DNA from: UBA7396 sp047637875
Lineage (GTDB): Bacteria > Patescibacteriota > Gracilibacteria > BD1-5 > UBA6164
Assembly (NCBI GenBank): GCA_047637875.1
Contig: JBLJBH010000017.1
Coordinates: 1-33,434, forward strand
Direction: 5' to 3'
DNA length: 33,434 nucleotides
Shown here one piece after another: positions 19,998-28,519 of the stretch; within the stretch, counting starts at the first letter, position 1, and each line of letters begins with the position of its first letter. The notes under the pieces were generated by a model, which made no database searches, was not told the origin of the DNA, and saw only the letters and a program-made list of their open reading frames with translations. A program made the position numbers and the translations under genes.

Positions 19998-20681
19998 ATG
20001 TTTCAAATTATACCATCAAATAAAAGATTTTTTTCTGATATGTGAGATATGAATTCTTATTTTTTATTTAATTTCTCCCATTATTATGATCCACAAAATG
20101 AATCATTTTGAAATTTGAGAGTTTTTAATGATGATTTTTTAAAAGCAGAAAGTTGATTTCCAATGCATCCACATAAATATTATGAGATTATGACTATTAT
20201 GCTTGAATGAACTGTTACACATAAAGATAGTCTTTGAAATCATATAAAAGTTTCAAAAAATGAGATACAAGTTACAAATACTTCAACTTGAATTTTGCAT
20301 AGTGAATTTAACGAAGAAAATGAGGATTTGAAACTTTATCAAGTTTGGTTTTCTCCTCCTGAAATGAATATAAAACCTATTTATTATACAGCGAGTTTTA
20401 GTGAGAAAGATTTTGAAAATACTTTCTTCACACTTGCCTCAGGAATTCAAGAAAATAAAAATAAACTTTTCAGTAAAGTATCAGTAAAAAGAGGAATTTT
20501 TGAAGTCTGACAAAAAATTACCATAGATTTTGAAAAATATGTATTTTTATATCTAACGACTTGAAAAATAAAAGTAAATGGAAAAATACTTGATAAAAAA
20601 GATCAACTCAGAGCTTTTTGAGAGCATTTAGAAATAGAATTTTTAGAAAAAAGTGATGTAATTGTAATTGAAAGTGAATAA
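19998..20681 (+). CDS. Pirin family protein
   Basis: 227 aa, close to the YhhW-type short pirins. Bicupin: the N-terminal cupin carries the metal-binding set MHPHKYYEIMTIMLEGTVTHKDS at about 57-79 (His, His, Glu; the third His is in THKDS), then TSTGILHSEFNEE, typical of pirins. The C-terminal half (residues 130-227) is the degenerate second cupin (VFLYLTTGKIKVNG). Some pirins have quercetin dioxygenase activity in vitro, others act as redox-sensitive regulators; the physiological role here is unknown. Single gene with its own promoter; the start ATG 19998 follows no Shine-Dalgarno. Confidence 0.88.
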
Positions 20682-20687
20682 TACTTT

Positions 20688-20715
20688 TTTACAATTTTAA
20701 GAATTTTTATATACT
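20688..20715 (+). promoter_or_regulatory. tesA promoter
   Basis: TTTACA (20688-20693), 16-nt spacer, TATACT (20710-20715), 28 nt before the tesA ATG. Confidence 0.5.
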
Positions 20716-20742
20716 AAAAACTGTATTTACTAAAAAAATAGT

Positions 20743-21393
20743 ATGAAAAAAATATTTTTATATATTGCTTTGCTTTGATTTTTATTTTCTTGTAGCAGTC
20801 AAGATACACTGGAACAAAATGAGTGAGCTTGAGAAATCAAAAAAAGAGAAACGATTCTTGCTTTATGAGATAGTTTGACGGCTGGATATTGAGTAGAAGA
20901 AAGTGAAAATTATCCTTCAAAATTACAAAAAAAATTAGATGAAGCAGGGTATAATTATAAAGTGATAAATGCTTGAGTTTCCTGAGATACTTCATTAAAT
21001 TTGCTTTCAAGAGCGAGTTTATATCTAGAAAAAGAACCACAAATAGTTATTTTAGTTATTTGAGGAAATGATGGACTCAGAGGACTTTCTACCAGTGATT
21101 TAAAACAAAATATTTTACAAATTATTGATACTTTTCCAAAGAGTAAGATAGTTTTATGATGAATGGATATTCCTGCAAATTTATGAATTGCTTATAGAAA
21201 TGAATTTAAAAAAATATATAAAGAGATAGCGAGTGAGAGAAAAGAAATTTATTTTTTAGAATATTTTTTGACTTCGGTAGGTTGAAAACCTCAGTATAAT
21301 ATTTCTGATATGATTCATCCAAATAGTTCTGGATATGAAATAATTGTTAAGAATTTGATGGATTTTTTGGAGGAAAATAAAATAATAGAATAA
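20743..21393 (+). CDS. tesA: SGNH/GDSL esterase lipoprotein (TesA-like)
   Basis: 216 aa. Lipoprotein signal MKKIFLYIALLGFLFSCSS with lipobox Cys17. SGNH hydrolase blocks: block I GDSLTAGYG (catalytic Ser44, preceded by a UGA Gly), block II NAGVSGDTS, block III GGNDGLRG at about 106-113, block V DMIHPNSSGY with catalytic Asp/His near 197-200. It closely follows the E. coli TesA layout (multifunctional thioesterase/lysophospholipase/arylesterase), but here tethered to the membrane. The next genes on the strand are an ABC ATPase and, 2 kb on, its permease, as in the E. coli tesA-ybbA-ybbP locus. The TAA stop is the first codon of a 110-bp inverted-repeat element. Confidence 0.9.
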
Positions 21394-21500
21394 CCCATCC
21401 TAACCTTCCCTTAAGTCTAAGGGAAGGAATAGAAAGTAAAAGCTTGAATTATATGCTTCCTTTAGACTTAAGGGAAGCTGTCTGAAAGACTGATGGGTTA
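21391..21500. mobile_element. 110-bp palindromic REP/MITE-like element
   Basis: Terminal inverted repeats TAACCCATC (21391-21399) and GATGGGTTA (21492-21500). Inside are two 22-nt palindromes, CTTCCCTTA-AGTC-TAAGGGAAG (21405-21426) and CTTCC-TTTAGACTTA-AGGGAAG (21456-21477); the second is the reverse complement of the first with one change. The unit can therefore fold as a cruciform or as one long hairpin. It is GC-richer than its surroundings and has no ORF. It looks like a non-autonomous element; the RAYT gene 2 kb away is a possible mover. Confidence 0.75.
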
Positions 21501-21521
21501 ATAAAATTAACTTTTAAAATT

Positions 21522-22181
21522 ATGATAAAAATACAAAACCTAAAAAAAATATTTCAAGTATGAAATGAAGAAATTGAAATATTTAAAAATCTTAACTTAG
21601 AAATAAATTCTTGAGATTTTATAGCTATTATAGGTCCTAGTTGAAGTTGAAAATCAACTTTTTTGAATATGCTTTCTGGAATAGATAGAAATTTTGAAGG
21701 AATTTTAGATATTAATTGAAAAGATATTTCAAAAATAAGTGATGATGAAATAACTGAGTTTAGAGGAAAAAATATTTCGTATATTTTTCAAAATTTTAAA
21801 TTAGTTGAAAATCTCACTGTTGCAGAAAATGTTGATCTCATAGTAGAACTCAATCAACTCGAGAGAAATTTTTCAACTGACGAAATATTAAAAATCGTGT
21901 GACTGGAATCAAAAAAAGATGTGTATGCGTTTCATTTGAGTGGATGAGAATCCCAAAGAGTTGCTATAGCGAGAGCCTTTGTAGGAAAAACTTCATTACT
22001 TTTAGCTGATGAACCAACATGAGCATTGGACTCAAAAAACAAAAAAATAATTATGGATCTCATTTTAGAACTTCATAAAAAAATCAAAAATACTATTGTC
22101 ATGATAACCCACGATGATGAAGTAGCAAAATTTGCTGAAAAGGTGTATAGAGTAGGGGGGTGAGATATTAAAAATATATAA
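21522..22181 (+). CDS. ybbA: ABC transporter ATP-binding protein (YbbA/LolD type)
   Basis: 219 aa, the length of the LolD/FtsE/YbbA group. Walker A GPSGSGKST at about 38-46 (two of the Gly are UGA), Q-loop YIFQNFKLV, signature LSGGESQRVAIARA at about 138, Walker B LLLADEPTGALD, H-loop ITHDD. It pairs with FtsX-type permeases; the matching permease starts only at 24213, past three unrelated genes or gene pairs and the RAYT. The order with tesA upstream suggests YbbA of a TesA-YbbAP system (export or lipid-related function, poorly defined). No terminator follows the gene. ATG 21522 lies 21 nt past the repeat element. Confidence 0.93.
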
Positions 22182-22193
22182 AATAACTAAATG

Positions 22194-22811
22194 TTAATTT
22201 ATTTCTTTAGTTTTTGGATATAGATAATATACAATTCAAGTTATCATAATTGAAACTTGTCATATTGTGGCTCATATAATCATTTGTAAGACAGAATTAT
22301 CAAGTCAATCTAAAAATCAAAATCATTTTAGAAAAAGAATTGTAAATAATAAAAATGTTTCTATCGCAAAAAATAAAAATAAAATAGTGAAAGTAAATTT
22401 TTTTTGGTCTCTATCTTGTTTTTCTTTTAAAATTATATCAAATGTTTTTATTATTTTTTCCATTTCTAAAGCTCATGGTAGATTATTTTTGTCATCAATA
22501 AGTCTTTTCCAAGTTCTGATATATTGAAGTCTAATTGATGGTAAAATTTTATTTAAACTTTCTTCATTTAAAGCATTTTTATCTTGTAAATTAGATATAT
22601 TTAATTCATGTAAAAAATTATTAAATAAAATTTCTTGTGTAATTTCTTGAGCTTTTAATTGTTTAAAAAGTTCTTCTTCCGATATTTTTCAATTTTTATA
22701 ATCTGATAATAATCATTGTAAATAGTTAATTTTTTCTTGTTGAAGAGATATTATTACTTCTGGTTTCTCAAAATGATTAATCAATTCTTCTTTTGTAAGT
22801 TTTTTTCACAT
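22194..22811 (-). CDS. Two-helix membrane protein, unknown
   Basis: 205 aa. Residues 1-140 are cytosolic, charged and helical (LTKEELINHFEKPEVIISLQ; ISEEELFKQLKAQEITQEIL; DKNNLPGALEMEKIIKTFDIIL), and two hydrophobic helices follow at about 145-167 (FTFTILFLFFAIETFLLFTIL) and 175-197 (LQMIIGATIGQVSIMITGIVYYL). Start MGKKLTKEEL with UGA as codon 2. No motif was recognised. It lies antisense to the flanking transporter genes, between ATPase and toxin-antitoxin pair, and so is part of the inserted segment. A promoter with TATAAT at 22840-22845 (minus strand) is plausible, but its -35 is unclear. Confidence 0.75.
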
Positions 22812-22860
22812 AATTACTTATTATTTTAATATTATTACAATTATACTATCATAATTTATC

Positions 22861-22892
22861 AAAAAAATCAAAACTTTAGTTTTGATTTTTTT
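22861..22892. terminator. Hairpin in the divergent gap before the antitoxin gene
   Basis: AAAAAAATCAAAACT, TT, AGTTTTGATTTTTTT. It has terminator form on both strands but lies upstream of both neighbouring genes, so it may block transcription crossing the gap. Its 3' arm contains the TTGATT used as -35 below. Confidence 0.55.
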
Positions 22893-22909
22893 TGATATTT
22901 TTATATAAT
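22882..22909 (+). promoter_or_regulatory. Promoter of the toxin-antitoxin pair
   Basis: TTGATT (22882-22887, in the hairpin arm), 16-nt spacer, TATAAT (22904-22909), 32 nt before the antitoxin ATG. Confidence 0.5.
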
Positions 22910-22941
22910 GAAAATATATTTAAAAAATTAATTTTCAAAAT

Positions 22942-23142
22942 ATGACAACAATAACTTTAACTGATGATATAAAATTAGGAAAATCTAATTTTGTTAATAT
23001 ATATGAACTTTATGAGTATATAGAGGAAAAATATATATTACCTGATTTACAATTTACTTCTTATGATGATATGACTGAGACTCATAAAAAAAAATATGAT
23101 AAAAGTGTAAAAATTGATAAATCTAAACTGATAAATATTTAA
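22942..23142 (+). CDS. Putative antitoxin of a RelE-type pair
   Basis: 66 aa, acidic N-terminal half, Lys-rich end. It has no UGA codon, so it is also open under the standard code. The start MTTITLTDDIKLGKSNFVN fits a short DNA-binding/beta-strand antitoxin start, followed by YELYEYIEEKYILPD. The stop lies 1 nt before the toxin ATG, the tight coupling typical of type II antitoxin-toxin operons. Identity as antitoxin rests mainly on this position; the family was not recognised. It probably represses the operon promoter and neutralises the downstream toxin. Confidence 0.65.
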   Translation: MTTITLTDDIKLGKSNFVNIYELYEYIEEKYILPDLQFTSYDDMTETHKKKYDKSVKIDKSKLINI

Positions 23143-23143
23143 T

Positions 23144-23398
23144 ATGTTAAAAATAAATAATATTCTTGAAACACAAGAAGTTGCTGATTTTCTTGAAAAA
23201 AGATGACTTATAAAACAATATAAAAAATCTAAATCATATATACTTTCGTGAATATTCTGAAAAACCGATTTCAAACTCAGACAACCAAAAGAAAAATGAG
23301 AATGGAGTTTTAGAATAAATAAACAATTTAGAGCATTTGGAAGATTAGATGAAAATGATTTGATAATATATCTTATTGATAATCATCAAAATTATTAA
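23144..23398 (+). CDS. RelE/ParE-superfamily toxin (HigB-like)
   Basis: 84 aa, with UGA codons as Gly. The C-terminal half reads FKLRQPKEKGEWSFRINKQ then FRAFGRLDENDLIIYLIDNH, the core of RelE/HigB toxins: basic patch, a W-S-F-R-I-N strand, Q-F-R, and a final strand ending in I-D-N-H. Such toxins cut mRNA on the ribosome. The usual C-terminal Tyr/His pair is present as H81 and Y84. It is directly coupled to the upstream antitoxin and followed by a terminator. A genomic-stability role for the inserted segment is inference. Confidence 0.75.
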
Positions 23399-23427
23399 AA
23401 ATCAAAACATTCGTTTTGATTTTTTTG
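23396..23427 (+). terminator. Terminator of the toxin-antitoxin operon
   Basis: AAAAATCAAAAC, ATTC, GTTTTGATTTTTTT starting within the toxin stop codon. Its sequence is almost the same as the hairpins at 22861 and 29708. Confidence 0.85.
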
Positions 23428-23442
23428 TTTTTCTTTTAAAAT
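23416..23442 (+). promoter_or_regulatory. Possible RAYT promoter overlapping the terminator arm
   Basis: TTGATT (23416-23421), 15-nt spacer, TAAAAT (23437-23442), 33 nt before the RAYT start. Confidence 0.35.
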
Positions 23443-23475
23443 GAAATGTAATTATTTTTAAAAAAATGAATAATT

Positions 23476-24144
23476 ATGCTCCCAGAAGAAAAATATAAAT
23501 GATTATTTAATCCAAAATCAAATAGATTTCAAAATTATGATTATGGATCAAATTGATGATATTTTATCACAATTTGTACAAAAAATAGAGAAAATTATTT
23601 TGGTGAGATTGTTGATTGAAAGATGATTTTGAATGAGATTTGAAGGATTGTTTTTGATGAAATCGTTTGATTAGAAAAACATTTTAATTATATAAAAATA
23701 GATGAATTTATTGTTATGCCAAATCATATTCATTTGATTTTGATTGTAAAAAATAATTGCGTAGAGACGTCCATTTATGGCGTCTCAGAAGGCGTCTTAG
23801 AAAATAATCAAAATGTTTTAAATCAAGACGCGATAAATCGCGTCTCTACAGAAAAACAAAAATGATGAATTACATGAAATAAAAATATTATGATGAATAA
23901 AAATCATATTTGATTTATAATCAGACAATTAAAATGAAAAATAAAATTTTTAATAAATAAATACCATAAAGACACCGATTTATCGTGTCTCAAAAATAAC
24001 GATTTATTTTTTGCTTGGCAACCAAATTATTATGATAGAATCATAAGAAATGAAGATGAATTATTAAGAATTAGACAATATATCTTTGAAAATCCCTTAA
24101 AATGGGAACTTGATAAAAATAATACTGAAAATTTATTTATGTAA
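23476..24144 (+). CDS. REP-associated tyrosine transposase (RAYT, Y1_Tnp / IS200-like)
   Basis: 222 aa. N-terminal strand YFITICTKNRENYFG; HUH motif in MPNHIHLILIV at about 80-90; catalytic Tyr region QPNYYDRIIRNEDELLRIR at about 183-201, ending FENPLKW, the classic RAYT tail. So it is a Y1 HUH single-strand transposase. Residues about 95-125 are an insertion encoded by two REP-like hairpins (23761-23849) kept in frame; a third imperfect copy is near 23971-23989 and a complete one lies 15 nt after the stop. Start ATG 23476 gives the family N-terminus; ATG 23466 is in another frame. All catalytic residues appear present, so it may be active. UGA codons are used for Gly, so it is adapted to this host. 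Confidence 0.88.
23761..23849. repeat. REP-like hairpins inside the RAYT gene
   Basis: Copy 1: GTAGAGACG at 23761 folding with GGCGTCTC (to 23786). A further GGCGTCTT follows at about 23791. Copy 2: AAGACGCGATAAATCGCGTC then TCTAC to 23849. The outer ends GTAGAGACG / CGTCTCTAC also pair, so the whole 89 nt can fold as one cruciform. The frame stays open through it. Confidence 0.8.
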
Positions 24145-24158
24145 TTTTTAGTCATTGC

Positions 24159-24186
24159 GTAGAGACGCGATAAATCGTGTCTCTAC
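24159..24186. repeat. REP-like hairpin downstream of RAYT
   Basis: GTAGAGACGCGAT, AA, ATCGTGTCTCTAC: 13-bp stem with one G-T pair, starting with the GTAG tetranucleotide usual for REP sequences. It is GC-rich against the local background. Confidence 0.8.
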
Positions 24187-24212
24187 AAATTATGAATTAG
24201 CCTTTAAAATCT

Positions 24213-26585
24213 ATGCTCTCAAAAATAACCAAAATTACTCTAAAAACCTGAGAAAAATACTTTGTTTTTGTATTTTTAGCAGTTTTTTTAAGTTTATTTT
24301 CTTATATTTTAGGGAATAATGTAGTTTTATCAGTAAAAGATTATTTACAAGATCAAATTAAACCTCTTGTTTGAGGAGATATCGTTTTGTCAAATAGAGA
24401 TGATTTAGACGAAAATGCTTTTATGCAAAAATATGAAAATACTTTTGATATAGCAAAAACTATTTCTATAAACTCGACTTTGTTTGATAATGAAAAAAAT
24501 CCAAGTTTGGTAGAAGTAGTTTATCATAGCAAAAATTATCCTTTTTATAATCAGTTTGAATATGAGATAATAAATGAAAATGGGAAAATAATTGTTAACC
24601 AAAATACTTTAGAAAAATACTGAAATACTATTGAAATTTTAGGAAAAAATTATGAAGTAAAATGAGTGATTAAAAAATCCCCACTTTGAAATATCAGTAT
24701 TTATGCTAGTCAAAATACACTTTATTTGCCAATAGATGAGTTTGATAAGACTTTAAACGCTACCAATTCTCGTTTGGATTATGAATATTATTTACTTTTT
24801 AAATGAAGTTATGATGAAAAATACAAAGAAATTTTAAGAAATGACCCGATTGTAAAAGATTTTCGAGTAAGGACTTTAACTGATAGAAATGAAAATATTT
24901 GAGATATTACTGATAGATTTTATGTGTTTATTAATTTTTTTAATTTAGTTGTTTTTGTTTTAACTTTTTTTATTGTCATACTTTCGCTTGAAACTTTTTT
25001 TAAGAAAATAAAAAAAACTATTGGACTTTTAAATATTTTTTGACTAAAAAAGAGAAAAATTTTTTATTATAACTTTTTAGTTTTATTTTGAGTATTTTTA
25101 TCAAGTTTTTTACTTGCATATTTACTCAATATTTGAGTTATGAATTTGATTTCAATAAAATATGAGTTTTTTCAAAGTAAATTTGAATCATTTTATAAAG
25201 GTTTTTTTATAACTCTTGTTTTACTTTTTGTGGGAGTTTTTTCGCCTGTATATAAGGTGTGGAAATCTGATATTTCCTCTTTGATAAAAGATGAGTGAAA
25301 TTTTTCAAATTTTTCGCTAAAAGATTATTTTATATATTTAGGACTTATTTTTTCTTGATTTTTTTGAGTAAATCTTATCTCGGGAATAAATATAATTGAT
25401 AGTTTTTTGTATAGTTTTTGATTTATTATACTTATACTTATTTTTTATATTTTGATAGAAAAAATATTAATGGTAGGGAATAAATATTTTGCTTCACTAC
25501 AAAAAACAAATTTCTATCTTTTTGATGCGATTCGTTCAACTACTAAGCCTTGAAATGTTTCGTTTCTTATAATATTTTCAGGAATTATTTCATTTATTTC
25601 TATATTTGTATTTTATGTATTTTCTGGGAGTTTTCTAAATTATTTGCAAAATATTACCAAAACTTCAAATGATACTTTTGTTATAAATGTTCAACAAAAT
25701 GATATAAATTGAATTAAAAAATATTTTTCTGATGAAGAAATATTTGAAATAGTAACTTTAAAAATAAAAACTATTAACTGAAAAACTTTAGAGGAATTTC
25801 TAAATCAAGAAAGAGTTCCTAGACAATTTTCTAGAGAATTTTCTTCTACTACTAAAATTTTAGACAATAAAATATTATCTTGAAAACCATTATCATCTGG
25901 ATGAGTTTCAGTTGATAGAGAATTTGCTTGAGAGCTTGGATTGAAACTTTGAGATAAAATAACTTTTTCAGTTGCTGGACTTGAAAAAACTTTGGAAGTA
26001 ATAAATTTTAGAGAAGCTGTCAGAAACGGAACAAATCCATTTTTTTTCTTTCAACTAGACAAACAAGATTTTGAAAAGTATCCAAAAAATTATATTTTGT
26101 CTTATAAAGAAAGTGAAAAACAAAAAAATATTGAAAATATTTTATCAAACGATATTTGAAGACATTTAACATTTATAAAAACTAAGGAAATTATTGAAAT
26201 AGTTATTTCTATAGCTAATCAGATTTTAGTTGTAGTTTATTTATGCCTTTGATATATTTTTGTTTTTTCTTTTTTAAGTTTTATAGTATCACTTTCGTTT
26301 TTATCTACTTTTAAAACTGAGAAAATTAAGCTTTTGAATATGCTATGAGGAAATAAGAAAAAATTATTAAGTGCTTTAAATTTTGAATTTATGTATTTAG
26401 TTTTTTTGTGATTTTTAATTAGTTTTTTATTTTGAAGTTTGATATTAGGTATAATTTTCTATTTTATAAACTATTTTAGTTTGGATTTTTGAGTATTTCT
26501 TGTTTGATTAGCTATTATTTTCTTTTTATTACTTTTTATATATGGATATTTAAAATTAATTAATAATAAAAATTTGCATTTATAA
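24213..26585 (+). CDS. ybbP: FtsX-like ABC permease (YbbP type)
   Basis: 790 aa, matching YbbP-type permeases (about 800) rather than MacB or LolC. An N-terminal helix at about 15-35 (KYFVFVFLAVFLSLFSYIL) is followed by a large extracytoplasmic domain (40-235), then two FtsX blocks: helices at about 245-270, 290-320 and 335-355 (first), two central helices at about 370-425, helix about 450-475, a second outer domain (480-665), and the final FtsX helices at about 670-695, 725-750 and 760-785. It has no ATPase of its own; ybbA (21522) upstream is the natural partner. YbbAP works near TesA in E. coli; substrate not settled. About 50 UGA codons. The start is 27 nt past the REP-like hairpin; no other ATG gives the N-terminal helix. 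Confidence 0.9.
26568..26585. repeat. 18-bp direct repeat, copy 1
   Basis: AAAAATTTGCATTTATAA, at the end of ybbP and 61 nt before the next start codon. Copy 2 is at 28439-28456, 63 nt before the nitroreductase start. Confidence 0.4.
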
Positions 26586-26646
26586 TATTTTTTTATTTGT
26601 ATTTTTTATAAAAAATATATTATATAAGTATTTATTATCTAACTAT

Positions 26647-27102
26647 ATGTTTATGGAAAATAATCTAAAATCAAGATTTGTTTGATCAAATTGGGTGCCA
26701 TTTTTGGCTTGAATAATATTTTTAATCATTTTTTATATAAGTTATTTTGTTTTTTGAAATACTAAACCTTTAGAAATAACTAGTTATGCAGTATGAGATT
26801 TTGGTAAAAAATATTGAGTTTTTATTCCTTTAGTTTATTGAGTTTTAACTATTTTAGTTTTATATATTTTATATTTAATTAAATGGATTATTAGACTGAA
26901 TTTTTGTATTGTTAATTTGATACTTTTACTAGTTGTTTTTTGATTTAATTTATTTTTATGAATTCAACTTGTATATTTTGAACCTAGATATACAGATGTT
27001 GCTATTTTTATAATTGATACTTATGCAAAGTCTATTATGTATGCTAGTATTTGAAGTTTATTATTTATACTTTTAAGTATTTTTATAAAGAAAAATGCTT
27101 AA
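26647..27102 (+). CDS. Four-helix membrane protein, unknown
   Basis: 151 aa. Hydrophobic helices at about 15-35 (WVPFLAGIIFLIIFYISYFVF), 55-75, 80-105 and 120-145, with a short basic tail (FIKKNA). No cysteines in the helices except one, and no charged residue pattern of a channel or enzyme. ATG at 26647 or 26653 (MFMENN or MENN) are both possible. It lies 25 nt before a lipoprotein gene, probably in one transcript with it. Not recognised. Confidence 0.75.
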
Positions 27103-27127
27103 ATTTTTATCATTTAATTATCAATAT

Positions 27128-28429
27128 ATGAAATCTATTCATAAAATTTTCATTTTCATTTTTTTATCTTTTTGACTAACTTCTTGTGATTCTATTTTAT
27201 CTGGAATTTGAAATCTTATGTGTAAATGGGCTCCAGATACCGACCATTGTTATCAATTTACAGCGGTTCAATCAGGATCTCCTGCGGCTTGTGAAAGAAT
27301 AAAATGAACAAAATTTAAAGATACGGGAAGTAATCCTCCAAGAGATAAATGTTATCTCACTATTGCACAAAATAAGTGAGATTACACTATTTGTTCACAT
27401 ATAAAATGATGATCTATGTCATACACAAAAAGCGAATGTGAAGCTGGAGTTTGATCAAAAATATTATCTGAAGCTGTTGGAAAAGATGATATCAATGGTT
27501 GTTCTAAAATTAAAAATATTCCAAATTCAACATCTACTTATGATGATTGTGTCGGTAAACTTGCTACCAAAGAAAAACTAGATGATAAAGATACAAAAAT
27601 AAATGATTTAATTGAAAAACTGAAATCTCATCCTTGAAATGAAGATCTTGCAAAAGAACTTTCTGAACTAAAAAAACAAAAAGAATTGACTTATAATATG
27701 ATGCCAGAATGACAAAAACAAGAATATTTTAAAGAAAAAAGAGAAGAAATAATGGCAGATATTGAAGATGATGATGTTAAATCGGCTATTTCAAAGGAAT
27801 ATACTGCATACAAACAAAATGAAACCAATATCAATAATATGCTGGATAAATTACAAGAAATTACAAAAAAACAAGAACTTATAAAATCAGCTGATGAAAA
27901 AGCAAATCAACTTACTGACCAAATAAAAGAGCAACTTGAATGAATTGTTTGAGATAAACAAGATGAAATTATAGAAGCTATGTGAGATAAAGCAAAAGAG
28001 CGGATAGAAGAAAATGGTTGAAAAGATTTAAAAAGAGCTTTATGAGATTTAGAGTGGGCAATGGGAAAATACGAAAAGGGAAGTGAAATGTATGTCTCTG
28101 CAAAATCAAAATATGATAAATTAAAATGAGCTTATGATGAAGTTATGTGAGTCTATAATAAAATTGATGAAGTAAATAAAATGGTTGCTGAAGGAAAAAT
28201 AGATGAGTGAAAAGCAAAAGTTTTAAAATGAGCTGTTTTACTTGATAAATGACTTGAATATGCAACTGAATATGTTCCAGTATTTGGTAGTACGATTTCA
28301 ACTATCTCAAAAGAAACATTTTGAACAGTGATAGAATTGGCTAAAAAAAGAGCTGAAAGAAGTACGGCAATTGAAAAATGTTTTGATGACCCGGCTCATT
28401 GTGATACTGACAATATAAGTGGATATTAA
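27128..28429 (+). CDS. Cysteine-repeat lipoprotein with coiled coil, unknown
   Basis: 433 aa. Lipoprotein signal (KIFIFIFLSFGLTSC) with lipobox Cys20. Residues 33-150 hold about four Cys-pair units with the pattern DxCYxxxA...C..I (DHCYQFTAV ... ACERIKG; DKCYLTIAQ ... ICSHIKG; SECEAGVG ... GCSKIKN; DDCVGKLA), likely disulfide-linked helical hairpins. Residues about 150-380 are a long coiled coil, rich in Lys/Glu/Asp. Residues 375-415 (LEYATEYVPVFGSTISTISKE) are a more hydrophobic, glycine-containing stretch resembling a membrane-active or packing helix. One more Cys pair is near the end (CFDDPAHC). It is secreted and anchored; the function was not recognised. A surface or periplasmic scaffold is a guess. 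Confidence 0.8.
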
Positions 28430-28438
28430 AAAAACAAA

Positions 28439-28456
28439 AAAAATTTGCATTTATAA
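28439..28456. repeat. 18-bp direct repeat, copy 2, within a possible promoter
   Basis: The same 18 bases as 26568-26585. TTGCAT (28445-28450) then 16 nt to TATATT (28467-28472) could drive nitroreductase. Confidence 0.4.
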
Positions 28457-28474
28457 AAAAATATTATATATTAT

Positions 28475-28506
28475 AAAAGCTATACAAAATATAGCGATTT
28501 TATTTT
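28475..28506 (+). terminator. Small hairpin before the nitroreductase gene
   Basis: GCTATA (28479-28484), CAAAA, TATAGC (28490-28495), then GATTTTATTTTT. It is either a terminator of the lipoprotein unit or a leader hairpin of nitroreductase; it lies 14-45 nt before that ATG. Confidence 0.45.
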
Positions 28507-28519
28507 TAACTTATTTTTT

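Noticed and set aside
23466..23560. Alternative ATG at 23466 for the RAYT gene
   Set aside because: It is out of frame with the HUH and Tyr motifs.
23761..24186. CRISPR array from the repeated GTAGAGACGC units
   Set aside because: Units are palindromic, unevenly spaced and in both orientations inside a transposase gene; no regular spacers or cas genes.
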